A stretch of DNA of 64,000 nucleotides from Bradyrhizobium sp. Rc3b (GCF_900114915.1 NZ_FOUS01000006.1:186001-250000); one strand, 5' to 3'. Positions 28,164 to 36,947 are shown, numbered from the stretch's first letter. Notes: generated by a model not told the origin, from the letters alone. Program-made: numbers and translations.

Positions 28164-28853
28164 ATGTCACTACTGGGCAAGGCCGCCGTCGCGATGTGGT
28201 GGAGCGTTCGCCCCGAGCAGCGCACCGAGTTCGGCGACTGGCATTCGCATGAACACTTCCAGGAGCGGATGAGCATTCCCGGCTTCCGGCGCGGGTCGCG
28301 ATGGACCAGCACGACAGACGCCGAAGGTTTCTTCGTGCTCTACGAGCTCGAACAATACGAGGTCCTCACGTCGAAGGGATATCTCGACCGGCTCAACGCG
28401 CCAACGCCGTGGTCGACCAGGATGATGCCGCATCATCTCGGCATGGTCCGCAGCCAGTGCCGGATCGTCGCGAGCTTTGGCGGAGGTGTGGCGACCTCGC
28501 TTGCCACCATCAGGCTGTCGCCGGAAGCCGGACAAGATGCGCAATTGCAGACGCGCCTCTCGGAAACGCTCAGCGCATTGGCGCTGCAGCCGGGGCTGAC
28601 AGGCGCCCACCTCCTCTTCACCGACACGCCTCGCACGAGCGCGCCCACGACTGAACAACAGATCCGCGGCAAGGACGGCGCTGCCGACTGGATCGTGCTG
28701 CTCTCAGGCTACGATGCCGATGTGGTTGAGGCTGTGATCGCCAGCCCGCTTTCGCCAGGATCGCTTGGCGATCTCGGCGCACAGAACAATGCGACGATCG
28801 GCCGCTACAGGCTGGCATTCACGATGACGCCACAGGATGTCGCAGCGACCTAG
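28164..28853 (+). CDS. Hypothetical protein with a possible dimeric alpha-beta barrel fold
   Basis: 229 residues starting MSLLGKAAVAMWWSVRPEQ after a GGGAGGTCACC ribosome site. The N-terminal half, with FGDWHSHEHFQERMSIPGF and GFFVLYELEQYEVLTS, has the spacing of small monooxygenase-like (EthD/ABM-type) ferredoxin folds, and the C-terminal half repeats a similar strand-helix pattern. Not firmly recognised. No signal peptide. It stands alone between terminator-like gaps. Confidence 0.65.
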   Translation: MSLLGKAAVAMWWSVRPEQRTEFGDWHSHEHFQERMSIPGFRRGSRWTSTTDAEGFFVLYELEQYEVLTSKGYLDRLNAPTPWSTRMMPHHLGMVRSQCRIVASFGGGVATSLATIRLSPEAGQDAQLQTRLSETLSALALQPGLTGAHLLFTDTPRTSAPTTEQQIRGKDGAADWIVLLSGYDADVVEAVIASPLSPGSLGDLGAQNNATIGRYRLAFTMTPQDVAAT

Positions 28854-28984
28854 CAACCCGGCCAGAAGGACCGCCGACAAAAAAAGAGATGCCATGTCGG
28901 ATCGGCGCCTTCCCGGTCGTCCTCGTGACATGAATGGGCCATAGACGCCAATCTCGGGCCCATCAATCACTGAGGATAACAACC

Positions 28985-29428
28985 ATGCCCAACACGATCC
29001 GCCTGCATCGCGTTCTCGCCACCAGCCCGCAAAAAGTCTATCGCGCTTTCCTGGAGGCCGATGCGATGGCGAAATGGCTGCCGCCGAACGGCTTCACCTG
29101 CACCGTGCATCATTTCGAGCCCAAGGTCGGCGGCACGTTCAAGATGTCGTTCCGGAATTTCACGACGGGCAACAGCCATTCGTTCGGCGGCGAATATGTC
29201 GAGCTCGTGCCCGGCGAACGCCTTCGCTACACTGACAGGTTCGACGATCCCAACCTGCCCGGCGAAATTCAGGTCACCGTGATCCTGAAGAAGGTCTCGG
29301 TTGGCACCGAGATCGACATCACGCAGGCCGGCATCCCCGACGTGATCCCGCCGGAGGCCTGCTATCTCGGCTGGCAGGAATCCCTGCGCAATCTGGCGAA
29401 GCTGGTCGAGCCCGAGATCAATCAGTAG
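28985..29428 (+). CDS. SRPBCC/AHSA1-family protein
   Basis: 147 residues with the START-like helix-grip pattern: VLATSPQKVYRAFLEADAMAKWLPPNGF at the start (only the AMAKWLPP core is diagnostic), a VGGTFKMSF strand, a LVPGERLRYTDRF strand and a C-terminal helix CYLGWQESLRNLAKLVE. Members bind small hydrophobic ligands or assist Hsp90; no specific role can be given. GAGGATAAC precedes the ATG. Confidence 0.8.
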   Translation: MPNTIRLHRVLATSPQKVYRAFLEADAMAKWLPPNGFTCTVHHFEPKVGGTFKMSFRNFTTGNSHSFGGEYVELVPGERLRYTDRFDDPNLPGEIQVTVILKKVSVGTEIDITQAGIPDVIPPEACYLGWQESLRNLAKLVEPEINQ

Positions 29429-29444
29429 CGACGGCCTTGACGTC

Positions 29445-29534
29445 GTAGGGTGGGCAAAGGCGTAACTGCGCCGTGCCCACGATCTTCCGATACGGCGACA
29501 GACGCGTGGGCACGCTTCGCTTTGCCCACCCTAC
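29445..29534. repeat. Dispersed inverted repeat, GTAGGGTGGGCAAAG family, copy 1
   Basis: The ends GTAGGGTGGGCAAAG and CTTTGCCCACCCTAC are perfect inverted repeats enclosing about 60 bp that contain CGTGCCCACG. A second copy lies at 45735-45824. Confidence 0.85.
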
Positions 29535-29571
29535 GGCACTGGTCGAGCCGATGCGCCGTTCTACCCACGCC

Positions 29572-29649
29572 GTCATTGCGAGCGTAGCGAAGCAATCCAG
29601 AGTGTTTCCGCGGAGGGATTCTGGATTGCTTTGCTGCGCTCGCAATGAC
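29572..29649. repeat. Dispersed inverted repeat, GTCATTGCGAG family, copy 1
   Basis: GTCATTGCGAG and CTCGCAATGAC bound a 78-bp palindromic element with the internal arms AGCAATCCAGA and TCTGGATTGCT. A longer copy is at 42538-42642. Confidence 0.85.
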
Positions 29650-29658
29650 GGAGAATCG

Positions 29659-30990
29659 TTAAGCCCCCGCCTTCGCCTCGAGCCCGCCGCCGGCAGTCCA
29701 GCGGTCCGGGTTGGGGCTGTGCCCGATCAAGGCGAGCCCATAGGCGATCGACTCGAACTGGTCGCCCGACATCAGCCGTTCGTTGCCGAACCGCTCGGCG
29801 AACAGTTTTCGCACCGCCGGTACGAAGGACGTGCCGCCGGTCAAGAACACCTTCTCGATCTCGTGCGCGGTGATGCCGGCTTCGGCCAGCACCTTGTCGA
29901 CGGTGGCCCCGAGCCGGGCGATGTCGTCGGCGATCCACGATTCGAAATTCTTCCGCGTGATGGCCGCGCCGATGTCGACGCCGCCGCCCCTGAAGCGGAA
30001 ATCCACCTCGTCCTGGGCCGACAGCGCGACCTTGGCATTTGACACTGCACGGTACAGCGAAAAGCCGAGGTCGAGATCGACGATGGTGATGAAATCCTCG
30101 AGCAGCTTCGGCTTCAGCGCGGTGCGCGCAAGCTCCCTGAGCTCGCGCAGATCGCCGTTGCTCTTCATCATCGCAAGTTGATGCCAGCGCGCGAGGTTGG
30201 TGTAATGGCCGCTGGGGATCGGCAGCACCTTGTCGAACGAGCGGAAGCTGGAGCCCTTGCCGAGCCGCGGCGAGACGACGTGGTCGACGATCCGGTAGTC
30301 GAACGTGTCGCCGGCAATGCCGATGCCGGCGTGGCCGAGTGGCTCGGCGCGAAGGCTGCCGCCCGCGCGCGAGAAGCGCATCACGGAGAAATCGCTGGTG
30401 CCGCCGCCAAAATCCGCCACCAGCACGGTGGCATCGCGCTCCAGCCTTCGGGCAAAGGAGAACGCGGCGCCGACGGGCTCGTAGACGTAGCGCGCGTGGC
30501 CGGCGCCCAGGCGCTCGAACGCGGCGCGGTAGCGCTGCATCGCCAGCTCTTCATCGGGATTGCCGCCGGCGAAGCGCACCGGGCGGCCGACCGTGATGGT
30601 CGAGGTCTCGAAGCCGAACCTGTCGCCGCCATGGCGCGCCAGCGTCCGCAGGAACGCCGCCAGAATATCCTCGAACTTGAATCGCTGCCGGAACACTTGC
30701 GTGGTGTTGAAGCTGCTGCTCGCCGCAAACGTCTTGAACGATTGCAGGAAGCGGTAGACGTGGCGTCCTTCGAGGAATTGCTCGATCGCCCAGGGGCCGC
30801 CTTCGGCCTGGGCACCGGCGCCCGGCCGGTCCTCCCAGAAGCACAAAGCCGATACATAGACGCTATGGCGCTGTCCGCCGTGGTCGAAGCGGATGGCCTC
30901 GACCCGGCGGTCGTCCGCGGCAAGGGCGACGACCGTATTGCTGGTCCCAAAATCGATGCCGATCGAGACGGCGGGCGAGGCGCTCGACAT
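29659..30990 (-). CDS. Hsp70-family ATPase (YegD-like)
   Basis: 443 residues, shorter than DnaK because only the actin-like nucleotide-binding domain and a short tail are present. ATP motifs: DFGTSNT (13-19), VADFGGGTSDFS in the middle and LTGGTSFVPAVRKLFAERF near the C-terminus. There is no canonical substrate-binding beta domain, as in YegD. The ATG at 30990 starts just before the first ATPase motif; a longer frame upstream is translated repeat sequence. Probable chaperone-like or regulatory ATPase with unknown clients. Confidence 0.88.
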   Translation of the reverse strand: MSSASPAVSIGIDFGTSNTVVALAADDRRVEAIRFDHGGQRHSVYVSALCFWEDRPGAGAQAEGGPWAIEQFLEGRHVYRFLQSFKTFAASSSFNTTQVFRQRFKFEDILAAFLRTLARHGGDRFGFETSTITVGRPVRFAGGNPDEELAMQRYRAAFERLGAGHARYVYEPVGAAFSFARRLERDATVLVADFGGGTSDFSVMRFSRAGGSLRAEPLGHAGIGIAGDTFDYRIVDHVVSPRLGKGSSFRSFDKVLPIPSGHYTNLARWHQLAMMKSNGDLRELRELARTALKPKLLEDFITIVDLDLGFSLYRAVSNAKVALSAQDEVDFRFRGGGVDIGAAITRKNFESWIADDIARLGATVDKVLAEAGITAHEIEKVFLTGGTSFVPAVRKLFAERFGNERLMSGDQFESIAYGLALIGHSPNPDRWTAGGGLEAKAGA

Positions 30991-31040
30991 GAACCACTCT
31001 GACAGATGATTGGAAGGGGGCAGACCACTAGCGACTTTGA

Positions 31041-31090
31041 CCTGCCCTGCCAAGCCTTGCCCTGCCAAGAAAGCCCTTGCCCTGCAAAGC
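31041..31090. repeat. Degenerate tandem repeat upstream of the Hsp70-like gene
   Basis: Three near-copies of TTGCCCTGCCAAG (starting near 31041, 31056 and 31077, spaced 15 and 21 bp) stand in the leader of the minus-strand Hsp70-like gene. They may be slippage products or a repeated binding site. Confidence 0.5.
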
Positions 31091-31316
31091 CCTCGGCCAT
31101 TGAGGCTCGCGTCAGGTTCGCGCCGGAGGGCACCGTTTTCCGCATCAATCGTATGAATTTGCCTCTGATCGATATGCTTTCGGCGTCCGAAGATGGCGTC
31201 TAAGACGGAAAAGCCTCTTTTGGTGGGCCTTTTAAGCCCGAACCGGCCGGATTAACCCGGCATTATGCTGCAATGCGGGACTTTGTATGCTGCTATGCAA
31301 ACAAACGCGTAGACAG

Positions 31317-31333
31317 TGGCATCTGGTATACAT
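31317..31333. promoter_or_regulatory. Candidate GntR/FCD operator upstream of a 45-residue protein gene
   Basis: TGGCATCTGGTATACAT, one arm intact and the other (ATACAT) degenerate. TAGACA at 31310-31315 and TAGTTT at 31333-31338 form a promoter with a 17-bp spacer that the site fills, the same geometry as at the antiporter promoters. Confidence 0.55.
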
Positions 31334-31388
31334 AGTTTCATCCCCAGACGAGACGCCAAGATCGATCGTCTCAAGAAAGGGAATTCCA

Positions 31389-31526
31389 ATGTCCAAGACC
31401 GCTTCCGTCGCTTTCGCCCCCTCCTCCTCGCTGTTCAGCCGCTTTATGGCTGCGGTCGATCGTTTCCTGATGGCGAGCGCCGCGATCTCGAACCACAACG
31501 GCGACCTGCCGCGTTTCGGCCTGTAA
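31389..31526 (+). CDS. Small unknown protein, 45 residues, in the predicted oxalate regulon
   Basis: MSKTASVAFAPSSSLFSRF begins a short protein with one amphipathic helix (SRFMAAVDRFLMASAAI) and a polar tail, without cysteines or clear signal peptide. AAGAAAGGGA stands before the ATG. It is its own transcription unit: a promoter with a candidate GntR operator lies 56-80 bp upstream and a strong terminator follows 64 bp downstream. No family is recognised. The isolated, regulated layout argues that it is a real gene. Confidence 0.65.
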   Translation: MSKTASVAFAPSSSLFSRFMAAVDRFLMASAAISNHNGDLPRFGL

Positions 31527-31590
31527 GAAAGGCCTTTCTCGCGCAGCCGAAACGGCGCGCGGCCGGCAATCGCAGGCGCTACGTTTGATA

Positions 31591-31620
31591 ATGGCCCCCT
31601 CGTCGGGGCCATTTTCTTTT
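31591..31620 (+). terminator. Rho-independent terminator after the 45-residue gene
   Basis: ATGGCCCC (31591-31598) pairs with GGGGCCAT (31605-31612) around CTCGTC, followed by TTTCTTTT. Confidence 0.9.
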
Positions 31621-31695
31621 GGTCCCGCTTCGCCCGCGAACACAACTGCGACGATTGGTCCGCCGATCTGGCCAGCTGTCCAATTGTGAGCCAGC

Positions 31696-31712
31696 TGGTA
31701 TCTCGCATACCA
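31696..31712. promoter_or_regulatory. Candidate GntR/FCD operator upstream of the second tripartite transporter
   Basis: TGGTATCTCGCATACCA, a perfect 6-bp palindrome with a 5-bp spacer, 271 bp before the binding-protein gene. On the plus strand TTGTGA (31684-31689) is the nearest -35-like element; on the minus strand TTGTCG stands at the distance seen at other sites. The long leader between the site and the gene shows no convincing gene. Confidence 0.6.
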
Positions 31713-31982
31713 TTCGACAACCAAAAACGATTGCACGACCAAGGTGCTAAATGGGGATGCAGAGCGCGGGACAGGAACGGCCAAGGACATGGCACGTTTG
31801 CCAATCATGGCGGAGCCTTAGCCCAAAGGAGCGGATGTCGCGCCGTGTCCCCGCTCATAAACTTCTGGTTGGTGAGGCTGCAATGGGAGATCGACCGCAA
31901 AGGTGACCCCAAGCGTGTGAATCCGGATGGGCTGACGCGAGCCGGCAAAGAACGGCCGCGTTTCGACAGGGAGTGAAACGAG

Positions 31983-32987
31983 ATGAAGTCATTCGTTCTG
32001 AATGTCGCTTTGGCGGCAATGGCGATGTCGTGCGCAGGCAGCACCGCAAGTTTTGCGGCCTGGGAGCCGGTTCGTCCGGTCGAGTTCATCGTGCCCGCGG
32101 GCACCGGTGGCGGCGCCGATCAGATGGCACGAACCATCCAGGGCATCGTCACCAAGCATAATCTCATGAAGCAGCCGCTGGTCGTCATCAACAAGGCCGG
32201 CGGTGCAGGCGGCGAAGGCTTTCTCGACGTGAAGACGTCGTCGGGCAATCCGCACAAGATCATCATCACGCTCTCGAACTTGTTCACGACGCCGCTGGCG
32301 ACGGGGATTCCGTTCAACTGGAAGGATTTGACTCCGGTCGCGATGCTGGCGCTGGATGAATTCGTGCTCTGGGTGAATGCCGAAAAGCCGTACACCAGCG
32401 TCAAGGATTATGTCGACGCCGCGAAGAAGGCACCAAGCGGCTCGTTCAAGATGGGCGGCACCGGCTCGAAGCAGGAAGACCAGATCATTACGGTCGGCAT
32501 CGAGAAGGCAATCGACGCGAAGTTCACCTACATCCCCTACAAGGGCGGCGGCGAGGTCGCGGTTCAGCTCGTCGGCAATCACGTCGATTCCACCGTCAAC
32601 AATCCGATCGAGGCGGTCGCGCAATGGCGCGGCGGCAAGCTCCGTCCGCTCTGCGTCTTCGACGCCCAGCCGATGGCCTATGACGAGCCGATCGCCGAGG
32701 GCAAGGCCTGGAAGGATATTCCGACCTGCAAGTCGCAGGGCCTCGCGATGGAATATCTCATGCTGCGCGGCATCTTCATGTCGCCCAAGGCCACCAAGGA
32801 TCAGGTCGAGTATTACGTCGAGCTGTTCAAGAAGGTTCGCGCCACGCCGGAATGGCAGGATTTCATGAAGAGCGGCGCCTTCAACACGACCTTCCTGACC
32901 GGGGCCGACTACGCCAAGTGGGTCGAGGCGGAGGAGAAGCGGCACGAGGGCTTGATGAAGGAAGCCGGTTTCCTCGCATCGAATTGA
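31983..32987 (+). CDS. Tripartite tricarboxylate transporter, periplasmic binding protein (second system)
   Basis: 334 residues with a signal peptide (cut near ASFAAWEP) and Bug-family features: IVPAGTGGGADQMAR and VVINKAGGAGGEGF for carboxylate binding. GGGAG precedes the ATG. It heads tctC-tctB-tctA of the second TTT system, lying between the oxalate activation genes and the antiporter genes. Paralogous to the gene at 19103 but clearly diverged, so a different substrate, perhaps oxalate or a related diacid, is likely (inference). Confidence 0.9.
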   Translation: MKSFVLNVALAAMAMSCAGSTASFAAWEPVRPVEFIVPAGTGGGADQMARTIQGIVTKHNLMKQPLVVINKAGGAGGEGFLDVKTSSGNPHKIIITLSNLFTTPLATGIPFNWKDLTPVAMLALDEFVLWVNAEKPYTSVKDYVDAAKKAPSGSFKMGGTGSKQEDQIITVGIEKAIDAKFTYIPYKGGGEVAVQLVGNHVDSTVNNPIEAVAQWRGGKLRPLCVFDAQPMAYDEPIAEGKAWKDIPTCKSQGLAMEYLMLRGIFMSPKATKDQVEYYVELFKKVRATPEWQDFMKSGAFNTTFLTGADYAKWVEAEEKRHEGLMKEAGFLASN

Positions 32988-33071
32988 GCCACGGCATCGA
33001 TGACGGCCGAGGATGCTGTCGTCCTCAGGCCGTCGGCGAATGCGACGACTGCATTTCTGCGCGGAGGTCTC

Positions 33072-33569
33072 ATGACTGAACGATCCGGATCCGAATCTGG
33101 CCCGGCACACAAGACGATGGAAATCGGCATGGCGCTGTTGATCGGCGCCTTTGGTCTCGTCGTGATCTTCGGCAGCCTGAAGGCCGGCATCAACTGGGGC
33201 GCGGAGGGTCCGCGAGCCGGGTTCTTCCCCTTCTATGTCGGCGCCGCAATCGTCGGCGCCAGCGCCATCAACCTGTGGCACGCGCGACGCGACGACGACG
33301 GCCGCCTGTTCGCGGAATGGGGACAGCTTCGCCAGGTCATGAGCGTCGTCGTACCCACCGCGATCTATGTCGGTTCGATGCCGTTCATCGGCCTCTACAT
33401 CGCCTCGATGGTCTTCATCGCCTGGTTCATGCGCTGGCTCGGCGGCTATCGCTGGCTGACGGTCATCGCGGTGGCGGTCGGCATGCCGGTGGTGACCTAT
33501 CTCGTTTTCGAGCGCTGGTTCCTGGTCCCGCTTCCCAAGGGGCCGTTCGAGGAATGGCTCGGTCTGTAA
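33072..33569 (+). CDS. Tripartite tricarboxylate transporter, small permease subunit (second system)
   Basis: 165 residues with four membrane helices, the TctB topology, and a conserved GPRAGFFPFYVGAAIV loop. The ATG at 33072 has a GCGGAGGT site directly upstream; an ATG at 33000 would add 24 unlikely residues. Partner of the binding protein upstream and the large permease downstream. Confidence 0.87.
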   Translation: MTERSGSESGPAHKTMEIGMALLIGAFGLVVIFGSLKAGINWGAEGPRAGFFPFYVGAAIVGASAINLWHARRDDDGRLFAEWGQLRQVMSVVVPTAIYVGSMPFIGLYIASMVFIAWFMRWLGGYRWLTVIAVAVGMPVVTYLVFERWFLVPLPKGPFEEWLGL

Positions 33570-33611
33570 GGGCCACGCATTCATTCAATTGCTGCTGCAG
33601 GACGTATCGAT

Positions 33612-35111
33612 ATGGAAGAGTTGGCCAATCTATTTCACGGCTTCGCGGTCGCCCTGCAGCCCTATAACATCATGCTGATGATCATCGGCATCACGCTCGG
33701 GGTCATCATCGGCGTGCTGCCGGGGCTCGGGGGCGCCAACGGCGTGGCGATCCTGCTTCCCCTGACCTTCAGCATGCCGCCGACATCGGCGATCATCATG
33801 CTGTCATGCATCTACTGGGGCGCCTTGTTCGGCGGCGCCATCACCTCGATCCTGTTCAACATCCCCGGCGAGCCATGGTCGGTGGCGACCACCTTCGACG
33901 GCTATCCGATGGCGCAGCAGGGCAAGCCCGGCGAAGCCCTGACCGCCGCCTTCACCTCCTCCTTCGTCGGCGCGCTGTTTGCCGTCATCATGATCACGCT
34001 GGTCGCGCCGCTGGTCGCGGGCTTTGCGCTGCGATTTGGTCCGGCGGAGAAGTTCGCGGTGTACTTCCTCGCCTTCTGCAGCTTCGTCGGCCTCAGCAAG
34101 GAGCCGCCTTTCAAGACCATCGCGGCGATGATGATGGGCTTCGCGCTCGCGGCGGTCGGCCTCGATTCGATCACCGGGCAATTGCGGCTCACCTTCGGCG
34201 TCACCGAGCTGCTCAACGGTTTCGACTTCCTGATCGCCGTGATCGGCCTGTTCGGGATCGGCGAGATTCTGCTGACCATGGAGGAAGGGCTCGCCTTCCG
34301 CGGCGGCAATGCCAGCATCAACCTTCGCGTCGTGCTTCAGACCTGGCGCGAGCTGCCCACCTACTGGATGACTTCGCTGCGCTCCTGCCTGATCGGCTGC
34401 TGGATGGGCGTCACGCCCGCCGGAGCGACGCCGGCCTCCTTCATGAGCTACGGCATCGCCAAGCGCCTGGCGCGGCGCGGCAACAATTTCGGCAAGGGCG
34501 AGATCGAAGGCGTGATCGCGCCGGAGACGGCCGCGCATGCGGCGGGCACCTCGGCGCTGCTGCCGATGCTGTCGCTCGGCGTGCCCGGCTCGCCGACGGC
34601 TGCCGTGCTGCTCGGCGGCCTCCTGATCTGGGGCCTGCAGCCGGGCCCGATGCTGTTCGTCGAGCAGAAGGAATTCGTCTGGGGCCTGATCGCCTCGATG
34701 TATCTCGGCAATCTCGCCGGCCTCATCGTCGTGCTCACCTGCGTGCCGCTCTTCGCCGCGATCCTGCGCGTGCCGTTCGGCATCATCGCCCCGCTGATCC
34801 TGGTGCTGTGCGCGATCGGCGCCTATTCGGTGCACAACAGCACCTTCGACGTGATGCTGATGCTGGTGTTCGGCGTGCTCGGCTATCTCCTGAAGAAATG
34901 CAACTACCCGCTCGCACCTCTCGTGCTCGCCATCGTGCTCGGCGACAAGGCGGAGGAAGCCTTCCGCCAATCGCTGCTGGGATCGCAGGGCTCGCTCGGG
35001 GTGTTCTTCTCCAACGGCCTCGTCAGCACCATCATGGCGCTCGGTCTGGTCGCCCTGTTCTGGTCCGCGATCCAGGAAGGCTACAGCCGGCTCCGCATGT
35101 CGATGGCGTGA
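33612..35111 (+). CDS. Tripartite tricarboxylate transporter, large permease subunit (second system)
   Basis: 499-residue polytopic membrane protein with the TctA signature ITLGVIIGVLPGLGGANGVA and a later YWGALFGGAITSILFNIPGE. It carries solute across the inner membrane together with the TctB-like subunit. Last gene of the second TTT operon; the 405-bp gap after it holds a symmetric palindrome and an antiporter promoter. Confidence 0.92.
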   Translation: MEELANLFHGFAVALQPYNIMLMIIGITLGVIIGVLPGLGGANGVAILLPLTFSMPPTSAIIMLSCIYWGALFGGAITSILFNIPGEPWSVATTFDGYPMAQQGKPGEALTAAFTSSFVGALFAVIMITLVAPLVAGFALRFGPAEKFAVYFLAFCSFVGLSKEPPFKTIAAMMMGFALAAVGLDSITGQLRLTFGVTELLNGFDFLIAVIGLFGIGEILLTMEEGLAFRGGNASINLRVVLQTWRELPTYWMTSLRSCLIGCWMGVTPAGATPASFMSYGIAKRLARRGNNFGKGEIEGVIAPETAAHAAGTSALLPMLSLGVPGSPTAAVLLGGLLIWGLQPGPMLFVEQKEFVWGLIASMYLGNLAGLIVVLTCVPLFAAILRVPFGIIAPLILVLCAIGAYSVHNSTFDVMLMLVFGVLGYLLKKCNYPLAPLVLAIVLGDKAEEAFRQSLLGSQGSLGVFFSNGLVSTIMALGLVALFWSAIQEGYSRLRMSMA

Positions 35112-35173
35112 GGCGCGCGCCGGCGCAATCGCGTCGGCGGCCGCCGTTGAACCCGGCCATGCGGCCGAACTTC

Positions 35174-35190
35174 TGGAATACAGAATTCCA
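35174..35190. promoter_or_regulatory. Palindrome matching the operator consensus in the tctA-antiporter gap
   Basis: TGGAATACAGAATTCCA, symmetric TGGAAT/ATTCCA with a 5-bp spacer. It fits TGGNAT-N5-ATNCCA but uses A in place of C/T, and no promoter-like element is near. It may be an auxiliary site or chance. The rest of the gap (35112-35446) shows no gene. Confidence 0.35.
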
Positions 35191-35446
35191 CGACGCAGCA
35201 GTCACGGCATAGCCGCGCACCGATGTGCGAGGGGGCCGCGCGCTCGACCGACCCAGAAGCTGAAAATTGTGGATGCGTAGGTTCCCACCAGCTGCTTGCG
35301 GCTTCGCCGCAACGGGGAAGACTTCTCACGAAATCAATGCGTTGATCGCAGGCCGAAAGCGAATTGGGCTTTACAATCGCCCGGCCATGGCGCATGTGAT
35401 AAAGCCGCGATATTTCGCCGCACCCTCCAGTCCTTCGCTTGAATCT

Positions 35447-35463
35447 TGGCATAATGAATACCA
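35447..35463. promoter_or_regulatory. Candidate GntR/FCD operator upstream of the first antiporter gene
   Basis: TGGCATAATGAATACCA follows a TTGAAT -35-like element by 2 bp. It fills the promoter spacer, with CAGGAT as the possible -10. The site is 54 bp before the antiporter start. Confidence 0.7.
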
Positions 35464-35516
35464 GGATGCGGCCAGCGCACGCATAAAAATGATCGGCGCC
35501 TTCGGGAGGGTTTTTT

Positions 35517-36806
35517 ATGACAGACATGGTGCAGTCAACAGCGGCCCCAAGCGTCGCGCGCGTCAGCGACGCCTATCGCTGGACGCAGTTGGCAGTTGGC
35601 GTCGCCGCGATGGTGATGATCGCCAATTATCAGTACGGCTGGACGTTCTTCGTCCCTGACATCCAGAAGAAGTTCGGCTGGGATCGCGCGTCGATCCAAT
35701 GGGCCTTTACACTCTTCGTCCTGTTTGAGACCTGGCTGGTCCCGGTCGAAGGATGGTTCGTCGACAAATACGGTCCGCGCATCGTCGTGCTGGTTGGCGG
35801 CGTGCTCTGCGCCATCGGCTGGGCGATCAACGCCCAGGCCACCTCGCTCAACGGCTACTATCTCGGCATGATCATCGCCGGCATCGGCGCCGGCGGCGTC
35901 TACGGCACCTGCGTCGGCAACGCGCTGAAGTGGTTTCCGGACAAGCGCGGTCTTGCCGCGGGTATCACCGCCGCGGGCTTCGGTGCGGGCTCCGCGCTCA
36001 CCGTCGCGCCGATCCAGGCCATGATCAAGGACAGTGGATTCCAGACCACCTTCCTCTATTTCGGCCTCGGACAGGGCATCATCATCTGCATCCTCGCCTT
36101 CTTCCTGCTCGCGCCGAAAGCAGGCCAGGTGCCGACCGTGGTGGCCAATGCCAACCTGCTGCAGACCCGGCGCAACTACCAGCCGACCGAGGTGCTGCGT
36201 CAGCCGATCTTCTGGCTGATGTACTTCATGTTCGTGATCGTCGGCGCCGGCGGCTTGATGGTGACGGCCAACCTGAAGCCCATCGCGGCCGACTGGAAGG
36301 TCGACAACGTGCCGGTCACGCTGATGGCGGTGACGATGACGGCAGTGACGTTCGCGGCCACCATCGACCGCGTGCTCAACGGCCTGACGCGTCCGTTCTT
36401 CGGCTGGATCTCCGACATGATCGGCCGCGAGAACACGATGTTCATCGCCTTCGGCATGGAAGGTTTCGGCATCTGGATGCTCTACCTCTGGGGCCACGAT
36501 CCGATCTGGTTCGTGCTGCTCTCGGGCTTCGTGTTCTTCGCCTGGGGTGAGATCTACTCGCTGTTCCCCTCGACCTGCACCGACACGTTCGGCGCCAAGT
36601 TCGCGACCACCAATGCCGGCCTGCTCTACACCGCGAAGGGCACCGCCGCGCTGCTGGTCCCGATCGGCAACTACATGCAGCAGTCGTCGGGCACGTGGGA
36701 CAGCGTGTTCATCATCGCGGCCGGTGCCAACATCCTGGCTTCGCTGCTGGCGATCGCGGTGCTCAAGCCCTGGCGCAAGGTCGTGGTGGCCAAATCGACC
36801 ATCTGA
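35517..36806 (+). CDS. oxlT: Oxalate/formate antiporter-like MFS transporter, copy 1
   Basis: 429 residues with 12 predicted helices of the major facilitator fold and the OxlT-type segments YQYGWTFFVPDIQKKFGW and YGTCVGNALKWFPDKRGLA. Arg292 in helix 8 and Lys374 in helix 11 (LYTAKGTAALL) are 82 residues apart. This matches Arg272 and Lys355 of Oxalobacter OxlT, the pair that binds the oxalate dianion. It would exchange oxalate for formate or import oxalate. GGGAGGG precedes the ATG after a run of T. A terminator ends the single-gene unit. Confidence 0.88.
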   Translation: MTDMVQSTAAPSVARVSDAYRWTQLAVGVAAMVMIANYQYGWTFFVPDIQKKFGWDRASIQWAFTLFVLFETWLVPVEGWFVDKYGPRIVVLVGGVLCAIGWAINAQATSLNGYYLGMIIAGIGAGGVYGTCVGNALKWFPDKRGLAAGITAAGFGAGSALTVAPIQAMIKDSGFQTTFLYFGLGQGIIICILAFFLLAPKAGQVPTVVANANLLQTRRNYQPTEVLRQPIFWLMYFMFVIVGAGGLMVTANLKPIAADWKVDNVPVTLMAVTMTAVTFAATIDRVLNGLTRPFFGWISDMIGRENTMFIAFGMEGFGIWMLYLWGHDPIWFVLLSGFVFFAWGEIYSLFPSTCTDTFGAKFATTNAGLLYTAKGTAALLVPIGNYMQQSSGTWDSVFIIAAGANILASLLAIAVLKPWRKVVVAKSTI

Positions 36807-36837
36807 CACGCTCCATCACAGCTCTTCATCAAGCAGA

Positions 36838-36869
36838 CGCCCGGCCTCACGGCCGGGCGTTTTCGTTTT
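36838..36869 (+). terminator. Rho-independent terminator after antiporter copy 1
   Basis: CGCCCGGCC (36838-36846) pairs with GGCCGGGCG (36851-36859) around TCAC, followed by TTTTCGTTTT. Confidence 0.92.
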
Positions 36870-36947
36870 GGCGACGTCTTGCAGCGCCGTTCCCCTCCAA
36901 TGGAACCGCAGATTTGTGACAATCCGCCGCAGTTAGGGCTTGCATTC

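Noticed and set aside
31845..31976. Possible 43-codon frame (GTG start) in the leader of the second tctC
   Set aside because: The AAAGGAG stands 13 bases from the GTG, too far, and no motif or family is seen; kept as a possible leader frame only.
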